DNA of 23,602 nucleotides, from NCBI GenBank assembly GCA_031390175.1, contig JANMTF010000375.1:1-23602 (forward strand). The letters run 5' to 3'. This document shows, piece by piece, positions 7,025 to 15,189 of the stretch. The position numbers and the translations under genes were made by a program. The notes under the pieces were generated by a model that saw only the letters and a program-made list of their open reading frames with translations, made no database searches and had not been told where the DNA came from. The stretch's first letter is position 1. Every line of letters begins with the position of its first letter. The stretch comes from JAAFIP01 sp031390175 (GTDB lineage: Bacteria > Pseudomonadota > Gammaproteobacteria > Burkholderiales > Burkholderiaceae_C).

Positions 7025-8329
7025 ATGAAACTCATCCTTCTATTTCGCATGCGTTGGGCGCTGTTTTACCTGCCCGTCGTGATGTATTCTGCCTTGTCTA
7101 TCTGGTTTTGCACCGTGGTCCTGTTGCCGCTGCCGCCATCGACTTTGGTCATGGCTGTAGGTTTGCCACAAGGCAGCTACGCCAACATCGCCGACCGTTA
7201 CCGCAAACAATTGGAAGAGCGTGGCATTCATCTGGAGATCGTCACTACCGAGGACGCATCAGGCCCGTTAAAGCGACTGGCCGATTCCAAGAGTGAGGTA
7301 ATGGCAGGCTTCGCCTCTGGATTGTTTAATACGGGTACATCAAGCGGGGTAGAGGCACTGGCCGCGATTGAGCGCCAACCGGTGTGGGTATTTACCCGCC
7401 AAGGCAAGGTGACTGAGCTGGCGCAGCTCAAAGGGCTGCGCATCGGCACGGCGGGCCAAGGTAACCCGGGCTGGGCGGTAACTCAACTCTTGCTGGCACA
7501 CGCCAGACTGAGCGCGACCGACGTCGTCTTGCGAGAAGCCAAAACTTATGCCGATGCCGCTAACGACCTGATGGACGACGAGGTGGATGTAGCCGTCATT
7601 GTGGCCAACGGCGAAGCCCAGGCCATGCGCGCTTTGAGCCGTACCCCAGGTATCCATATGGTGGGGGTGGAACGCATTTCGGCGCTGAGGGCACGCGAGC
7701 CAAGGCTCCAGCCGTTTGTGTTGCCCCAAGGCTCCATAGAGCTGCTTGGCAATGTGCCAGCGAGCGACTTGACGATGCTGGGCGCCAACCTGCACCTGAT
7801 TGTGCGTGAGACGATGCACCCTGCGCTTCAACGCGTACTGCTCGATACCGCCCAGGAATTGCACGAGGCTCCCAGTTTTTTGCAGCACTCAGGCGAATAC
7901 CCTGCCCTACACGATGTCGACTACGCCCTTTCTGCAGTAGCCCGAACATGGGCGGCGGGTGAACGCCCTGTGATGGAGCAGCTGCTGCCTTACTGGTACG
8001 CACAGCTGGCCGAACTGTTGCTGTACGCAGTCTTGCCTATTTTGATTTTCGCATTTTTCATGCTCATGTGGATCCCCAAATTTTTTGCCTGGAAGGTCAA
8101 CGCCCTATTGCAAAATTACTACGGTGAACTGAAGTTTTTAGAGGCAGAAATCGTGCCTTCAGCCACCACCAAACCGATGGAGATGATGAAGCTCATGCAA
8201 CGCCTGGACCACATCGAACAACAAGTGGCTGCGCTGGAACTGCCCAACCAGTACGCCGACCGCTGGTTCGTTTTGCGCGAGCACTGCGCGCGGGCACGCG
8301 AAAAACTCTTCAGTTATCGCGCGAGGTAA
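7025..8329 (+). CDS. Membrane-anchored TAXI-like protein, divergent type B (B1)
   Basis: 434 residues with the same plan as its neighbour: membrane helix about 11-34, periplasmic domain about 40-320, second helix about 329-350, cytoplasmic tail with YGELKFLE (366-373) and a WFVLREHCARAREKL helix. The fold is TAXI-like (VMAVGLPQGSYANIADRYR, PVWVFTR, LKGLRIGTAG). However, the two ligand signatures are lost: the GSxxN loop is replaced by TEDASG (75-80) and GSG by GQGNPG (144-149). The short 18-base gap after A1 implies cotranscription. It pairs with B2 (9761), which has the same length and the same losses. The substrate is unknown; a non-binding or differently specific partner of type A is the inference. 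Confidence 0.8.
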   Translation: MKLILLFRMRWALFYLPVVMYSALSIWFCTVVLLPLPPSTLVMAVGLPQGSYANIADRYRKQLEERGIHLEIVTTEDASGPLKRLADSKSEVMAGFASGLFNTGTSSGVEALAAIERQPVWVFTRQGKVTELAQLKGLRIGTAGQGNPGWAVTQLLLAHARLSATDVVLREAKTYADAANDLMDDEVDVAVIVANGEAQAMRALSRTPGIHMVGVERISALRAREPRLQPFVLPQGSIELLGNVPASDLTMLGANLHLIVRETMHPALQRVLLDTAQELHEAPSFLQHSGEYPALHDVDYALSAVARTWAAGERPVMEQLLPYWYAQLAELLLYAVLPILIFAFFMLMWIPKFFAWKVNALLQNYYGELKFLEAEIVPSATTKPMEMMKLMQRLDHIEQQVAALELPNQYADRWFVLREHCARAREKLFSYRAR

Positions 8330-8385
8330 GGAACACATCGGCTGATCATGCTAAAAATACAAGCTAAACTTATACGTAGTTTGCT

Positions 8386-8444
8386 GGTAAGCCGCATGCG
8401 TAAATGCATTTACCAGTTGACCAGGCTCACCCCATGAATTGGGG
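8386..8444 (+). promoter_or_regulatory. Palindromic sequences in the leader of the second A-B pair
   Basis: The 104-base gap before the gene at 8434 contains the perfect 14-bp palindrome GTAAATGCATTTAC (8400-8413). It is nested in a wider GGTAA...TTACC inverted repeat (8386-8413). CCCCA and TGGGG (8430-8434, 8440-8444) form a small stem that encloses the ATG start codon. This could be an operator for an internal promoter or a translation-limiting hairpin. No strong ribosome site is seen before 8434. Function is inferred. Confidence 0.35.
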
Positions 8445-9753
8445 TCGCATATACCGCTTGCGTGTCTGGGCCATTTTTCTGCCAGCTTGCACCATTGCCT
8501 TAGCCTTGTTTTTTTGGCTGGGCTGGAGCGTATTTGCACCCGCGCCAAACCAGATCACCATCACCTCTGGCGCCAAAGACGGCATGTACTACAGCTATGC
8601 CCAGCGCTATGCGCAAGCCATGCGTGGCTACGGCTTGAGGGTAGACGTGGTTGAGTCAGCAGGCTCGGCTCAAAATATTGATCGATTGCGGGATACCCAA
8701 AATCCGGCTCAGGTAGGTTTTGTGCAAGGGGGTTTTGGCCAAATTGACCGTGCTATTGCGTCCGAGAACCGCACCAATATCCAAACCATAGCCAACGTAG
8801 ATGTGGAGCCGGTTTGGATTTTTTCTCGCATTAGGCATATAGATTCGCTGCTGCAACTCCAGGGTCTGCGTGTGTCCATTGGTCAAGTGGGCAGCGGCAG
8901 CAGATTGGTAGCCATCAAATTGCTGGAGCAGGTGCGGCTAGAGCCCAAAGATCTGGTGGTGTCAGAGACCACGGGGCTTGGCGCGGTCAAAGCGCTGGCC
9001 AATGGCAGCATCGATGCCGCTATCTTTGTAGCATCAGCCGGCGCACCCATCGTTGCCGCCATGTTGGCAGAGCCTGCTGTGCACTTGGTCACCCTCAAGC
9101 GCAGCGCAGCGCTGATTGAGCGCATTCCCTATCTCGAGCCTCGTCTTGTGGCGCAAGGCACCCTCACATCAAACGGCCTGCACCCCGAGCAAGATTCAGT
9201 CATGCTGACCACTATCGCCAGCGTAGTAGTGAGCGAAAACCTGCACCCCGCACTCAAACGTTTAACTGCTTCGGTAGCCAGGCAAGTGCACCAGGGCGCT
9301 GGTGTGTTTCACAAATCTGGGGACTTTCCCAACCTCAAACGTATCGACTTTCCCAGCGCGCCCGACGCTCGCTCCACGTTGCTGCATGGGCTACCCTGGA
9401 TTGAAAGTCACTTGAGCGTAACCGCTGCGCAATGGGTTTGGCGTATCTTTCTTGTGGGGCTGCCACTCGCGCTGTTGTGCTGGGCACTGTGCTATTTTGT
9501 GCCAGCCTTTATGCGCTGGACGATTGAAAGCTACGTGAACCGCTGGTACGGCGAGCTTAAATTCATCGAGCACGATCTGGAAACCAGCAAGCTGTCAGGG
9601 CTAGATTTTGCCAAACACAATATCCAGTTGCGCACTATAGACAACGCAGTGAGCCAGTTTGACGCACCGCCAGAGTTTATGAAACGTTTGTTTATGCTGC
9701 AAAAGCACACGGATTTCGTGCGACAAAAACTGATTACTCAACGCGGACGGTAG
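8434..9753 (+). CDS. Membrane-anchored TAXI-family solute-receptor-like protein, type A (A2)
   Basis: 439 residues, exactly the length of A1 and alignable to it without gaps. Basic N-terminus (YRLRVW), membrane helix about 12-34, TAXI periplasmic domain with ITITSGAKDG (41-50), Gly77-Ser78-Asn81, PAQVGFVQGGFGQ (91-103) and GSGSR (153-157). The second helix is at about 335-358 and the tail has NRWYGELKFIE (369-379) plus FMLQKHTDFVRQKL. An in-frame ATG at 8404 exists, but the 8434 start matches the A1 N-terminus, so it was chosen. The next gene begins seven bases after the stop. Conserved residues suggest that ligand binding is retained; the ligand is unknown, and no cognate TRAP permease of the TAXI class is in the window. 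Confidence 0.85.
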   Translation: MNWGRIYRLRVWAIFLPACTIALALFFWLGWSVFAPAPNQITITSGAKDGMYYSYAQRYAQAMRGYGLRVDVVESAGSAQNIDRLRDTQNPAQVGFVQGGFGQIDRAIASENRTNIQTIANVDVEPVWIFSRIRHIDSLLQLQGLRVSIGQVGSGSRLVAIKLLEQVRLEPKDLVVSETTGLGAVKALANGSIDAAIFVASAGAPIVAAMLAEPAVHLVTLKRSAALIERIPYLEPRLVAQGTLTSNGLHPEQDSVMLTTIASVVVSENLHPALKRLTASVARQVHQGAGVFHKSGDFPNLKRIDFPSAPDARSTLLHGLPWIESHLSVTAAQWVWRIFLVGLPLALLCWALCYFVPAFMRWTIESYVNRWYGELKFIEHDLETSKLSGLDFAKHNIQLRTIDNAVSQFDAPPEFMKRLFMLQKHTDFVRQKLITQRGR

Positions 9754-9760
9754 CCCAGAT

Positions 9761-11065
9761 ATGAAACTCGCCCTGTTGTTTAGGAAGCGCTGGTGGTGGC
9801 TGTATTTGCCCGTACTTTGCACCTCCGCATTCAGCCTTTGGTTGGCTGCAGTAGTATGGTTTCCACTACCGCCCACGCATTTCGTGATGGCCAGCGGTTT
9901 GCCAGGCGGCAGCTATGCCGCCTTGGCGCTGCGCTACAGGGATGTCATGGAACCCAAGGGGATTCGTGTTGACACCGTCACGACCGAGGGTGCGGCTGCA
10001 CCGCTCAAGCGTTTGCTCGACCCCAAAACTGACGTATCGGCTGGTTTTGCACACGGTATGTTGGCCACACCCGATATGCCTGGCATAGTGGCCTTGGCAA
10101 CCGTGGAGCGCCAGCCAGTTTGGATTTTTACCCGCATAGCAGGCGTGTCGCAGCTGTCGCAACTTAAAGGGCTGCGTATCGCCACCTCTGTGGCGGGAAG
10201 TCCGAGCTGGGAGCTTACCCACCTTTTACTCAAGCATGCAAAGCTTATGCCCGGCGATGCACTTATCGAACCCAAGGCATCATCGGTTGCAGCCACCAAG
10301 GAATTGCTTGATGGCCGTGTCGATGCACTGGTGTTGGTAGCCAGCGACGGAACCGAGAGCATTCGTCAACTCATGCGCAGTCCCGGCATTGAAATTTTGG
10401 GTGTCGAGCGGGTCGCGTCGCTGGTAGCTCGCGACACACGCCTCAAACCTTTTGTGCTACCCCAAGGTGCCATAGAGCTGCGCGGCGACGTGCCCTCACG
10501 CGACCTGACCATGGTAGCGTCCCATTTGCACCTGCTGGTGCGCGATGCCATGCACCCTGCATTGCAGCGCGCGCTGGTAGATGCAGCCCATGACATCCAT
10601 GATGCCCCCAGTTTTTTGCAACGCCAAGGCGAGTTTCCCAATAGCCGTGACGTGGATTTCACACCCTCGCCTATCGCGCAAGCGCTGGCCAACGGTGACA
10701 GGCCGTGGACAGAGCGGGTGCTACCCTACTGGTGGGCACAATTTGCCGAGCTGTTGATGTATGGAGTGGGCCCTATTTTGCTTATTACTTTGATAGCACT
10801 GCTGTGGATCCCCAGCTTTTTCAACTGGAAAGTGAATGCAGCTTTGCAAAACTTTTATGGAGAGTTGAAGTTTTTGGAAACCGACATCGAACCGACTGCC
10901 AGCTCACGCCCCATTGAGATCAAAAACCTGCTCAAGCGCCTGGACGATATCGAGGCCAAAGTCACTATGCTAGACCTGCCGAACAGCTATGCCAATCGCT
11001 GGTATACCTTGCGCGAGCACATCGCCCGTGCACGCAGTACATTGCTTGATTTACGCGCCCGGTAA
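9761..11065 (+). CDS. Membrane-anchored TAXI-like protein, divergent type B (B2)
   Basis: 434 residues, the same length as B1, so the A-B pair was duplicated as a unit. Membrane helix about 11-34, periplasmic TAXI-like domain (VMASGLPGGSYAALALRYR, PVWIFTR, LKGLRIATS), second helix about 329-350 (GPILLITLIALLWI), cytoplasmic tail with NFYGELKFLE and a RWYTLREHIARAR helix. As in B1, the GSxxN and GSG signatures are absent (TEGAAAPLKRL and VAGSPSW instead). The start codon lies seven bases after the A2 stop, consistent with tight coupling. An 82-base gap without an evident terminator separates it from the fifth paralogue. Confidence 0.8.
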   Translation: MKLALLFRKRWWWLYLPVLCTSAFSLWLAAVVWFPLPPTHFVMASGLPGGSYAALALRYRDVMEPKGIRVDTVTTEGAAAPLKRLLDPKTDVSAGFAHGMLATPDMPGIVALATVERQPVWIFTRIAGVSQLSQLKGLRIATSVAGSPSWELTHLLLKHAKLMPGDALIEPKASSVAATKELLDGRVDALVLVASDGTESIRQLMRSPGIEILGVERVASLVARDTRLKPFVLPQGAIELRGDVPSRDLTMVASHLHLLVRDAMHPALQRALVDAAHDIHDAPSFLQRQGEFPNSRDVDFTPSPIAQALANGDRPWTERVLPYWWAQFAELLMYGVGPILLITLIALLWIPSFFNWKVNAALQNFYGELKFLETDIEPTASSRPIEIKNLLKRLDDIEAKVTMLDLPNSYANRWYTLREHIARARSTLLDLRAR

Positions 11066-11147
11066 TCGGCCCACCCACCCAAGATCCGCTGTCGCACAGG
11101 CTTAATCTGGATACAAATAGCGCGGCACAACGGTTAGACTTTGCGTC

Positions 11148-12485
11148 ATGGTTATTCCATCATTTACGCGCAAGCAAGTCTATATCCTGTCAGCCACGGT
11201 CATTGGGGTGCTGAGTGTCTTTATTTGGTTGCTGACCAAATATATCAGCCCAGCGCCACCCAGCAAGATCGAGATGACCACTGGCGCTATCGATGGAGCT
11301 TCGCATCAGTTTGCGTTGAAGTACCAGGCCTACCTCAAAGCCAACCGCGTCAGATTAGAACTGAAACCATCGACAGGTTCGGTGCAGAACCTGGAGCGTT
11401 TAAATGCGGGCACTCCCATAGGCTTTGTGCAAGGTGGGTTGGGTATTTTGTCGATTGATCCCCAGCAGGCTGATGAAGATACTCCTCTGCGTTCCTTGGG
11501 CGTGGTGGGCTACGAACCTATTTGGCTGTTTGCTCGGTCTGGCGAGTTGGCTAAAAAATTAGCCCAGGGATTGGGCGTTTTGGCGGGCAAAAACGTAGCC
11601 ATTGGCGCGCAAGGTAGCGGCACGCGCAAAGTTGCAATTGACCTGCTGCAAAGCTATGGCGTGAGCTCCGCTAACGCCACCTTCAGCGCTGACGGCGGCA
11701 TGTCCGCAGCTAACGCACTGCTGTCGGAAAAACTAGACGCCATCATCATCATCGGTGCACCGCAAACGTCAGCCGTGCAATTGTTGTTGAATACACCCGA
11801 AGTTCAACTGGTGTCTATTGAGCATGCAGAGGGTATCGCGCGCAGGCTACCCTACTTGTCGCTGGTGACGCTCAAGGCAGGCTCGGTTAACCCGCAGCGA
11901 GATCTGCCAGCCAAAGACATTACGCTCCTGTCCACCACTGCCAATTTGGTGGTACGTGAGGATTTGCATCCTGCACTGGCTTACCTTTTGCTCGAAGCAG
12001 CGCGGGATGTCCATAAAGGAGCTACCTTGCTGAATAAACCTGCCGAGTTTCCCAACCCGCGTGGCGCCGATTACCCATTGGCTGACGAAGCCCAACGGTA
12101 TTACAAAGATGGCCGCCCCTTCTTGCAACGTTACTTACCCTATTGGGCGGCTAACGCTTTGCAGCGCTTGTTGCTTATCATCATTCCGCTTCTGGCCATT
12201 GCCATACCCATCATCAAGGCTATTCCCGGTTTGCTGAACTTCAAAGAAAAAAACCGGCTGTACCGGCGCTATGGTGTGCTGCTGGATTTGGAGCGTGATT
12301 TGCGGGCACGCCAATTGACTGCGGCAGAGATCGTGGAGGCTTCCGCGAAATTAGACCAAGTGGAGCAAGACATCAGCGAGATGAAATTTTCACTCGATTT
12401 CACAGACCGTATTTACACCCTCAGACAGCATGTAGACTACGTGCGCATGCAATTGCAAAAAGAAAAGGACGGACTAGTTGTATGA
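11148..12485 (+). CDS. Membrane-anchored TAXI-family solute-receptor-like protein, type C
   Basis: 445 residues, the most divergent member. Membrane helix about 11-30; TAXI domain keeps Gly77-Ser78-Asn81 (STGSVQN), GFVQGG (92-97) and GAQGSGTR (153-160); second membrane segment about 339-362; cytoplasmic tail with LYRRYGVLLDLE (371-382) in place of WYGELKFIE and the RIYTLRQHVDYVR helix (421-433). It ends on the ATGA shared with denD, so the two are translationally coupled. The physical link to an acid-sugar dehydrogenase suggests that the receptor array senses or binds a related metabolite. No strong ribosome site precedes the ATG. Family assignment is firm; role is inferred. Confidence 0.85.
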   Translation: MVIPSFTRKQVYILSATVIGVLSVFIWLLTKYISPAPPSKIEMTTGAIDGASHQFALKYQAYLKANRVRLELKPSTGSVQNLERLNAGTPIGFVQGGLGILSIDPQQADEDTPLRSLGVVGYEPIWLFARSGELAKKLAQGLGVLAGKNVAIGAQGSGTRKVAIDLLQSYGVSSANATFSADGGMSAANALLSEKLDAIIIIGAPQTSAVQLLLNTPEVQLVSIEHAEGIARRLPYLSLVTLKAGSVNPQRDLPAKDITLLSTTANLVVREDLHPALAYLLLEAARDVHKGATLLNKPAEFPNPRGADYPLADEAQRYYKDGRPFLQRYLPYWAANALQRLLLIIIPLLAIAIPIIKAIPGLLNFKEKNRLYRRYGVLLDLERDLRARQLTAAEIVEASAKLDQVEQDISEMKFSLDFTDRIYTLRQHVDYVRMQLQKEKDGLVV

Positions 12486-13510
12486 AAATTATCATTACCG
12501 GTGGCGCAGGTTTTTTAGGGGTTCGGTTAGCCCGTACCCTATTGGCAAAGGATTCGTTGAGCTTGAACGGTCAAGCAGCCCAGCGCATTACCCGTATCAC
12601 GCTTGCCGACCGCGCGCCGCCGCCAGCCGATCTGGCAGCCGATCCGCGCATCGAGGTTGTCACGGGTGATTTGAATGCTTTGCTTGCGCCTCACACTACG
12701 GGCTCTCACGCCGCAAATTTAATCGCTTCTCGCCCAGATACGGCGTTGATTTACCACTTGGCGGCGGCCGTCAGTGGCGAATGCGAAGCAGATTTTGATT
12801 TGGGCATGCGCAGTAATTTTGCAGCCACGCACGCACTGCTTGAAGCCTGTCGTGCACTCAAAACCCAACCTATGCTGGTGTTTGCCAGCTCGCTGGCGGT
12901 GTTTGGCCAAACACCCTTGCTGCAACTTCCCGAACTGGTGACCGACACCACGCTGCCCACGCCGCAGTCCAGCTACGGCATACAAAAATTGATCGGCGAG
13001 CAAATGGTCGCTGACTTTGGACGCAAAGGTTTCGTAAAAGCCCGCAATGTGCGCCTGATGACGGTGAGCGTGCGCCCAGGCAAACCCAACGGGGCCGCGT
13101 CCAGCTTCTTCAGTGGCATGATCCGCGAGCCTTTGGCAGGCGTAGCCTCAGTCGTGCCTGTGTTGGCCAGCACGCAGGTGGCACTGTCTTCCCCCGGACG
13201 CACCGTTGAAGGGCTGGTTCGCGCCGCCGAGGCCAGCAACCAAGATTGGGGCCCGCTGACGGCCATGAACATGCCCGCCATGACCACCAACGTGGGCGCT
13301 ATGGCCGAAGCGCTTAAATCCATAGGCGGCAACAAACCCCATTCCCTGCTCCAATGGCAGATTGACCCCGTCATTGAGCGCATCGTAGCGACTTGGCCCA
13401 CACGCGTCGCGTCGCCACGCGCCAATGCGCTGGGGCTGTACGCAGACCATAGTTTTGACGACGTAGTGCGCGCCTACATCAGCGAAAACCCCCACGCTGT
13501 GTTAGCGTAA
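12482..13510 (+). CDS. denD: D-erythronate dehydrogenase (NAD-dependent extended SDR)
   Basis: 342-residue extended short-chain dehydrogenase. It is expected to oxidise D-erythronate to 2-oxo-tetronate with NAD in the cytosol. The Rossmann motif is Gly7-x-x-Gly10-x-x-Gly13 (TGGAGFLG), with LAAAVSGE (93-100), FASS (134-137) and the catalytic Tyr165-x-x-x-Lys169 (SSYGIQK). SVRPGKPNGAASSFFSGMI (196-214) is a segment I associate with the DenD group. The ATG overlaps the previous TAXI gene's TGA (ATGA). Downstream, dctP begins 48 bases on. The rest of the pathway (OtnI, OtnK, OtnC) is on the opposite strand of the same locus, which strongly supports the assignment. Confidence 0.85.
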   Translation: MKIIITGGAGFLGVRLARTLLAKDSLSLNGQAAQRITRITLADRAPPPADLAADPRIEVVTGDLNALLAPHTTGSHAANLIASRPDTALIYHLAAAVSGECEADFDLGMRSNFAATHALLEACRALKTQPMLVFASSLAVFGQTPLLQLPELVTDTTLPTPQSSYGIQKLIGEQMVADFGRKGFVKARNVRLMTVSVRPGKPNGAASSFFSGMIREPLAGVASVVPVLASTQVALSSPGRTVEGLVRAAEASNQDWGPLTAMNMPAMTTNVGAMAEALKSIGGNKPHSLLQWQIDPVIERIVATWPTRVASPRANALGLYADHSFDDVVRAYISENPHAVLA

Positions 13511-13558
13511 AGCGTGCATACTTGAGCATCTTTTTATTCCATTTTTGGAGATACTTTC

Positions 13559-14530
13559 ATGAAACTCAACCACCTATTTCTTGCCGCCACTTTGGCCATC
13601 GGTTTTGTAGCCAGCGCCGCTGCACAAACCACCATGAAAATCAGCATTTCAGTGGCGCAAAACTCGCACCAAGGTGTGGGCATTGATGTGTTTGCCAAAG
13701 AGGTAGAAAAGCGCACGGCAGGCCGCTACAAAGTTCAAACCTTTTACTCGGGCTCTTTAGGTGGCGAGCGTGAGTCGATTGAAGCGGTGCAACTGGGCAC
13801 CCAAGAACTTACGTTCACCTCCACCGGTCCGGTACCCAACTTTGTGCCTGAAGCGCGTATTTTGGACATCCCGTTTTTGTTCCGCGATAAAAAGCACGCA
13901 CGCGCTGTGTTGGATGGCCCTATCGGGCAAGACATGCTCGCCAAGTTTGAACCCAAAGGTTTCAAAGCCTTGGCTTGGGGTGAAAACGGCGTGCGCCACA
14001 TGACCAACAGCAAGCGCGCAGTCAATTCGCCTGACGATTTGAAAGGCCTGAAAATGCGCACCATGGAAAACCCGGTGCACGTAGCGGCCTACAAAGGCTT
14101 CGGCATTGTGCCTACGCCGATGGCTTTTCCTGAAGTGTTCACTGCGCTGCAACAAGGCACGGTAGATGGCCAAGAAAACCCCCTGTCGGTCATCATGGCC
14201 GCCAAGTTTGACCAAGTGCAAAAGCATTTGTCGCTCACTGGTCACGTTTATTCCCCGGCCATCTTTTTGATGAGCAAGGCGGCGTTTGACAAACTCTCTG
14301 CCGCCGACAAGACAGCATTCCTGGAGTCTGCGAAAGAAGCCGCGAAAGCTAACCGTGCACGCGTGGACGAGGACGACTCCAAAGGCGTAGCCGAGCTGAA
14401 AAGCAAAGGCATGAGCGTCGTAGAAAACGTGGACAAAGCCAAGTTTGTGGCTACCCTGGCACCCGTCAACGCTGAGTTTGAAAAGCAGTTTGGCAAAGAG
14501 ACACTCGATAAAATTCGTGCAGTGAAGTAA
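13559..14530 (+). CDS. dctP: TRAP transporter periplasmic solute-binding protein DctP
   Basis: 323 residues with a signal peptide (about 1-23, AXA-type site ASAAAQ). It binds organic acids in the periplasm for the DctQM permease. Family landmarks: EARILDIPFLF (98-108), Arg167 in GLKMRTMENPVH (the conserved carboxylate-binding arginine), and FPEVFTALQQGTVDGQENP (190-208). GGAG eight bases upstream is a good ribosome site. Within this locus the likely ligand is a four-carbon acid sugar such as D-erythronate or L-threonate, which is inference from neighbours. A strong hairpin follows, which would allow more DctP than permease to be made. Confidence 0.92.
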   Translation: MKLNHLFLAATLAIGFVASAAAQTTMKISISVAQNSHQGVGIDVFAKEVEKRTAGRYKVQTFYSGSLGGERESIEAVQLGTQELTFTSTGPVPNFVPEARILDIPFLFRDKKHARAVLDGPIGQDMLAKFEPKGFKALAWGENGVRHMTNSKRAVNSPDDLKGLKMRTMENPVHVAAYKGFGIVPTPMAFPEVFTALQQGTVDGQENPLSVIMAAKFDQVQKHLSLTGHVYSPAIFLMSKAAFDKLSAADKTAFLESAKEAAKANRARVDEDDSKGVAELKSKGMSVVENVDKAKFVATLAPVNAEFEKQFGKETLDKIRAVK

Positions 14531-14555
14531 TTTCAGCCAACTACCTGGTAGCATC

Positions 14556-14587
14556 TAGCGCCCATTTCGCACACGAAATGGGCGCTA
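14556..14587 (+). terminator. Strong intercistronic hairpin between dctP and dctQ
   Basis: A perfect 14-bp stem (TAGCGCCCATTTCG with its complement) and a four-base CACA loop lie 25 bases after the dctP stop and 25 bases before the dctQ start. It is followed by the T-rich but interrupted TTTCTATAAAG. It probably acts as a partial terminator or 3'-end stabiliser of dctP mRNA. An imperfect T-tract means that read-through to dctQM is expected. Confidence 0.65.
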
Positions 14588-14612
14588 TTTCTATAAAGAC
14601 TGCGACATCTCC

Positions 14613-15107
14613 GTGAAAGACACCTTCCTTAAGTTCGAGCGCTGGATTAATACCTTCTCCATGCTGGTAGCCTGCGCGATGCTGGTGATTGCATCCTGCC
14701 TTGGTATGTTCCAAATCATCACCCGTTTTGTTTTGGAGCAGCCTGCGGAGTGGACCGAGGTACTCATCCGCTTTAGTTTGATCTGGATGGTGTTTATGGG
14801 TATCCCCACGGCATTCCGCCAAGGAGCGATGGTGAGCGTAGATGTGCTCTACCGCTGGAGCCCGCCCAAGCTCAAACGCATTTTGGATTTTGTGGTCTGC
14901 GGCTCCGCTTTGCTGCTCATTGGCATCATCATCTTTTGGGGCTGGAACTATGCCAATCGCGGTTCGGTGCAATCGATTATTGGCCTGGAAGGCGTGTCGA
15001 TGTTTTGGGCCTACTTGGCCATGCCTGTCGGTGGGCTTTTTTGCATCGTCGGTATTGTGGGTAATTTGCTGGACCCCCAGCGTTTAGAGCTGGAGACCGC
15101 GCAATGA
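14613..15107 (+). CDS. dctQ: TRAP transporter small permease subunit DctQ
   Basis: 164 residues with four predicted membrane helices (about 17-38, 47-68, 90-112 and 128-150 by hydrophobicity), the normal DctQ plan. RFVLEQPAEWTEVLIRFSLIWMVFMG is recognisably DctQ (given here in two parts: RFVLEQPAEWTEV and LIRFSLIW). It forms the membrane complex with DctM for sodium-coupled uptake of the acid delivered by DctP. The start is a GTG with a weak ribosome site; the next in-frame ATG would cut into helix 1. Its TGA overlaps an ATG (ATGA) that opens a short frame through the repeat between dctQ and dctM. Confidence 0.88.
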   Translation: MKDTFLKFERWINTFSMLVACAMLVIASCLGMFQIITRFVLEQPAEWTEVLIRFSLIWMVFMGIPTAFRQGAMVSVDVLYRWSPPKLKRILDFVVCGSALLLIGIIIFWGWNYANRGSVQSIIGLEGVSMFWAYLAMPVGGLFCIVGIVGNLLDPQRLELETAQ

Positions 15108-15189
15108 GCGCCGCCGGACCGCTCCAAGGCGCGAACGCCCTCCTTGGGAGGGCAGCGAGGACACGCAGTGCCGCGCGTGGGAGGCCATT
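15104..15189 (+). repeat. Intercistronic GC-rich repeat between dctQ and dctM
   Basis: The 82-base gap is GC-rich, contains the hairpin GCCCTCC-TTG-GGAGGGC (15137-15153), and ends with GGGAGG serving as the dctM ribosome site. The wording (GCCGCCGGACCGCTCC, then GGGAGGGCAGCGAGG and GCGCGTGGGAG) closely resembles a repeat I recall between genes in many Comamonadaceae genomes. A 29-codon frame, ATG 15104 to TGA 15193, spans it with ATGA overlaps to both dctQ and dctM. It is probably not a true protein but could relay ribosomes. Confidence 0.6.

Noticed and set aside
13757..14554. 265-codon minus-strand frame opposite dctP
   Set aside because: DctP is unambiguous; the antisense frame shows the composition of a shadow and has no motif.
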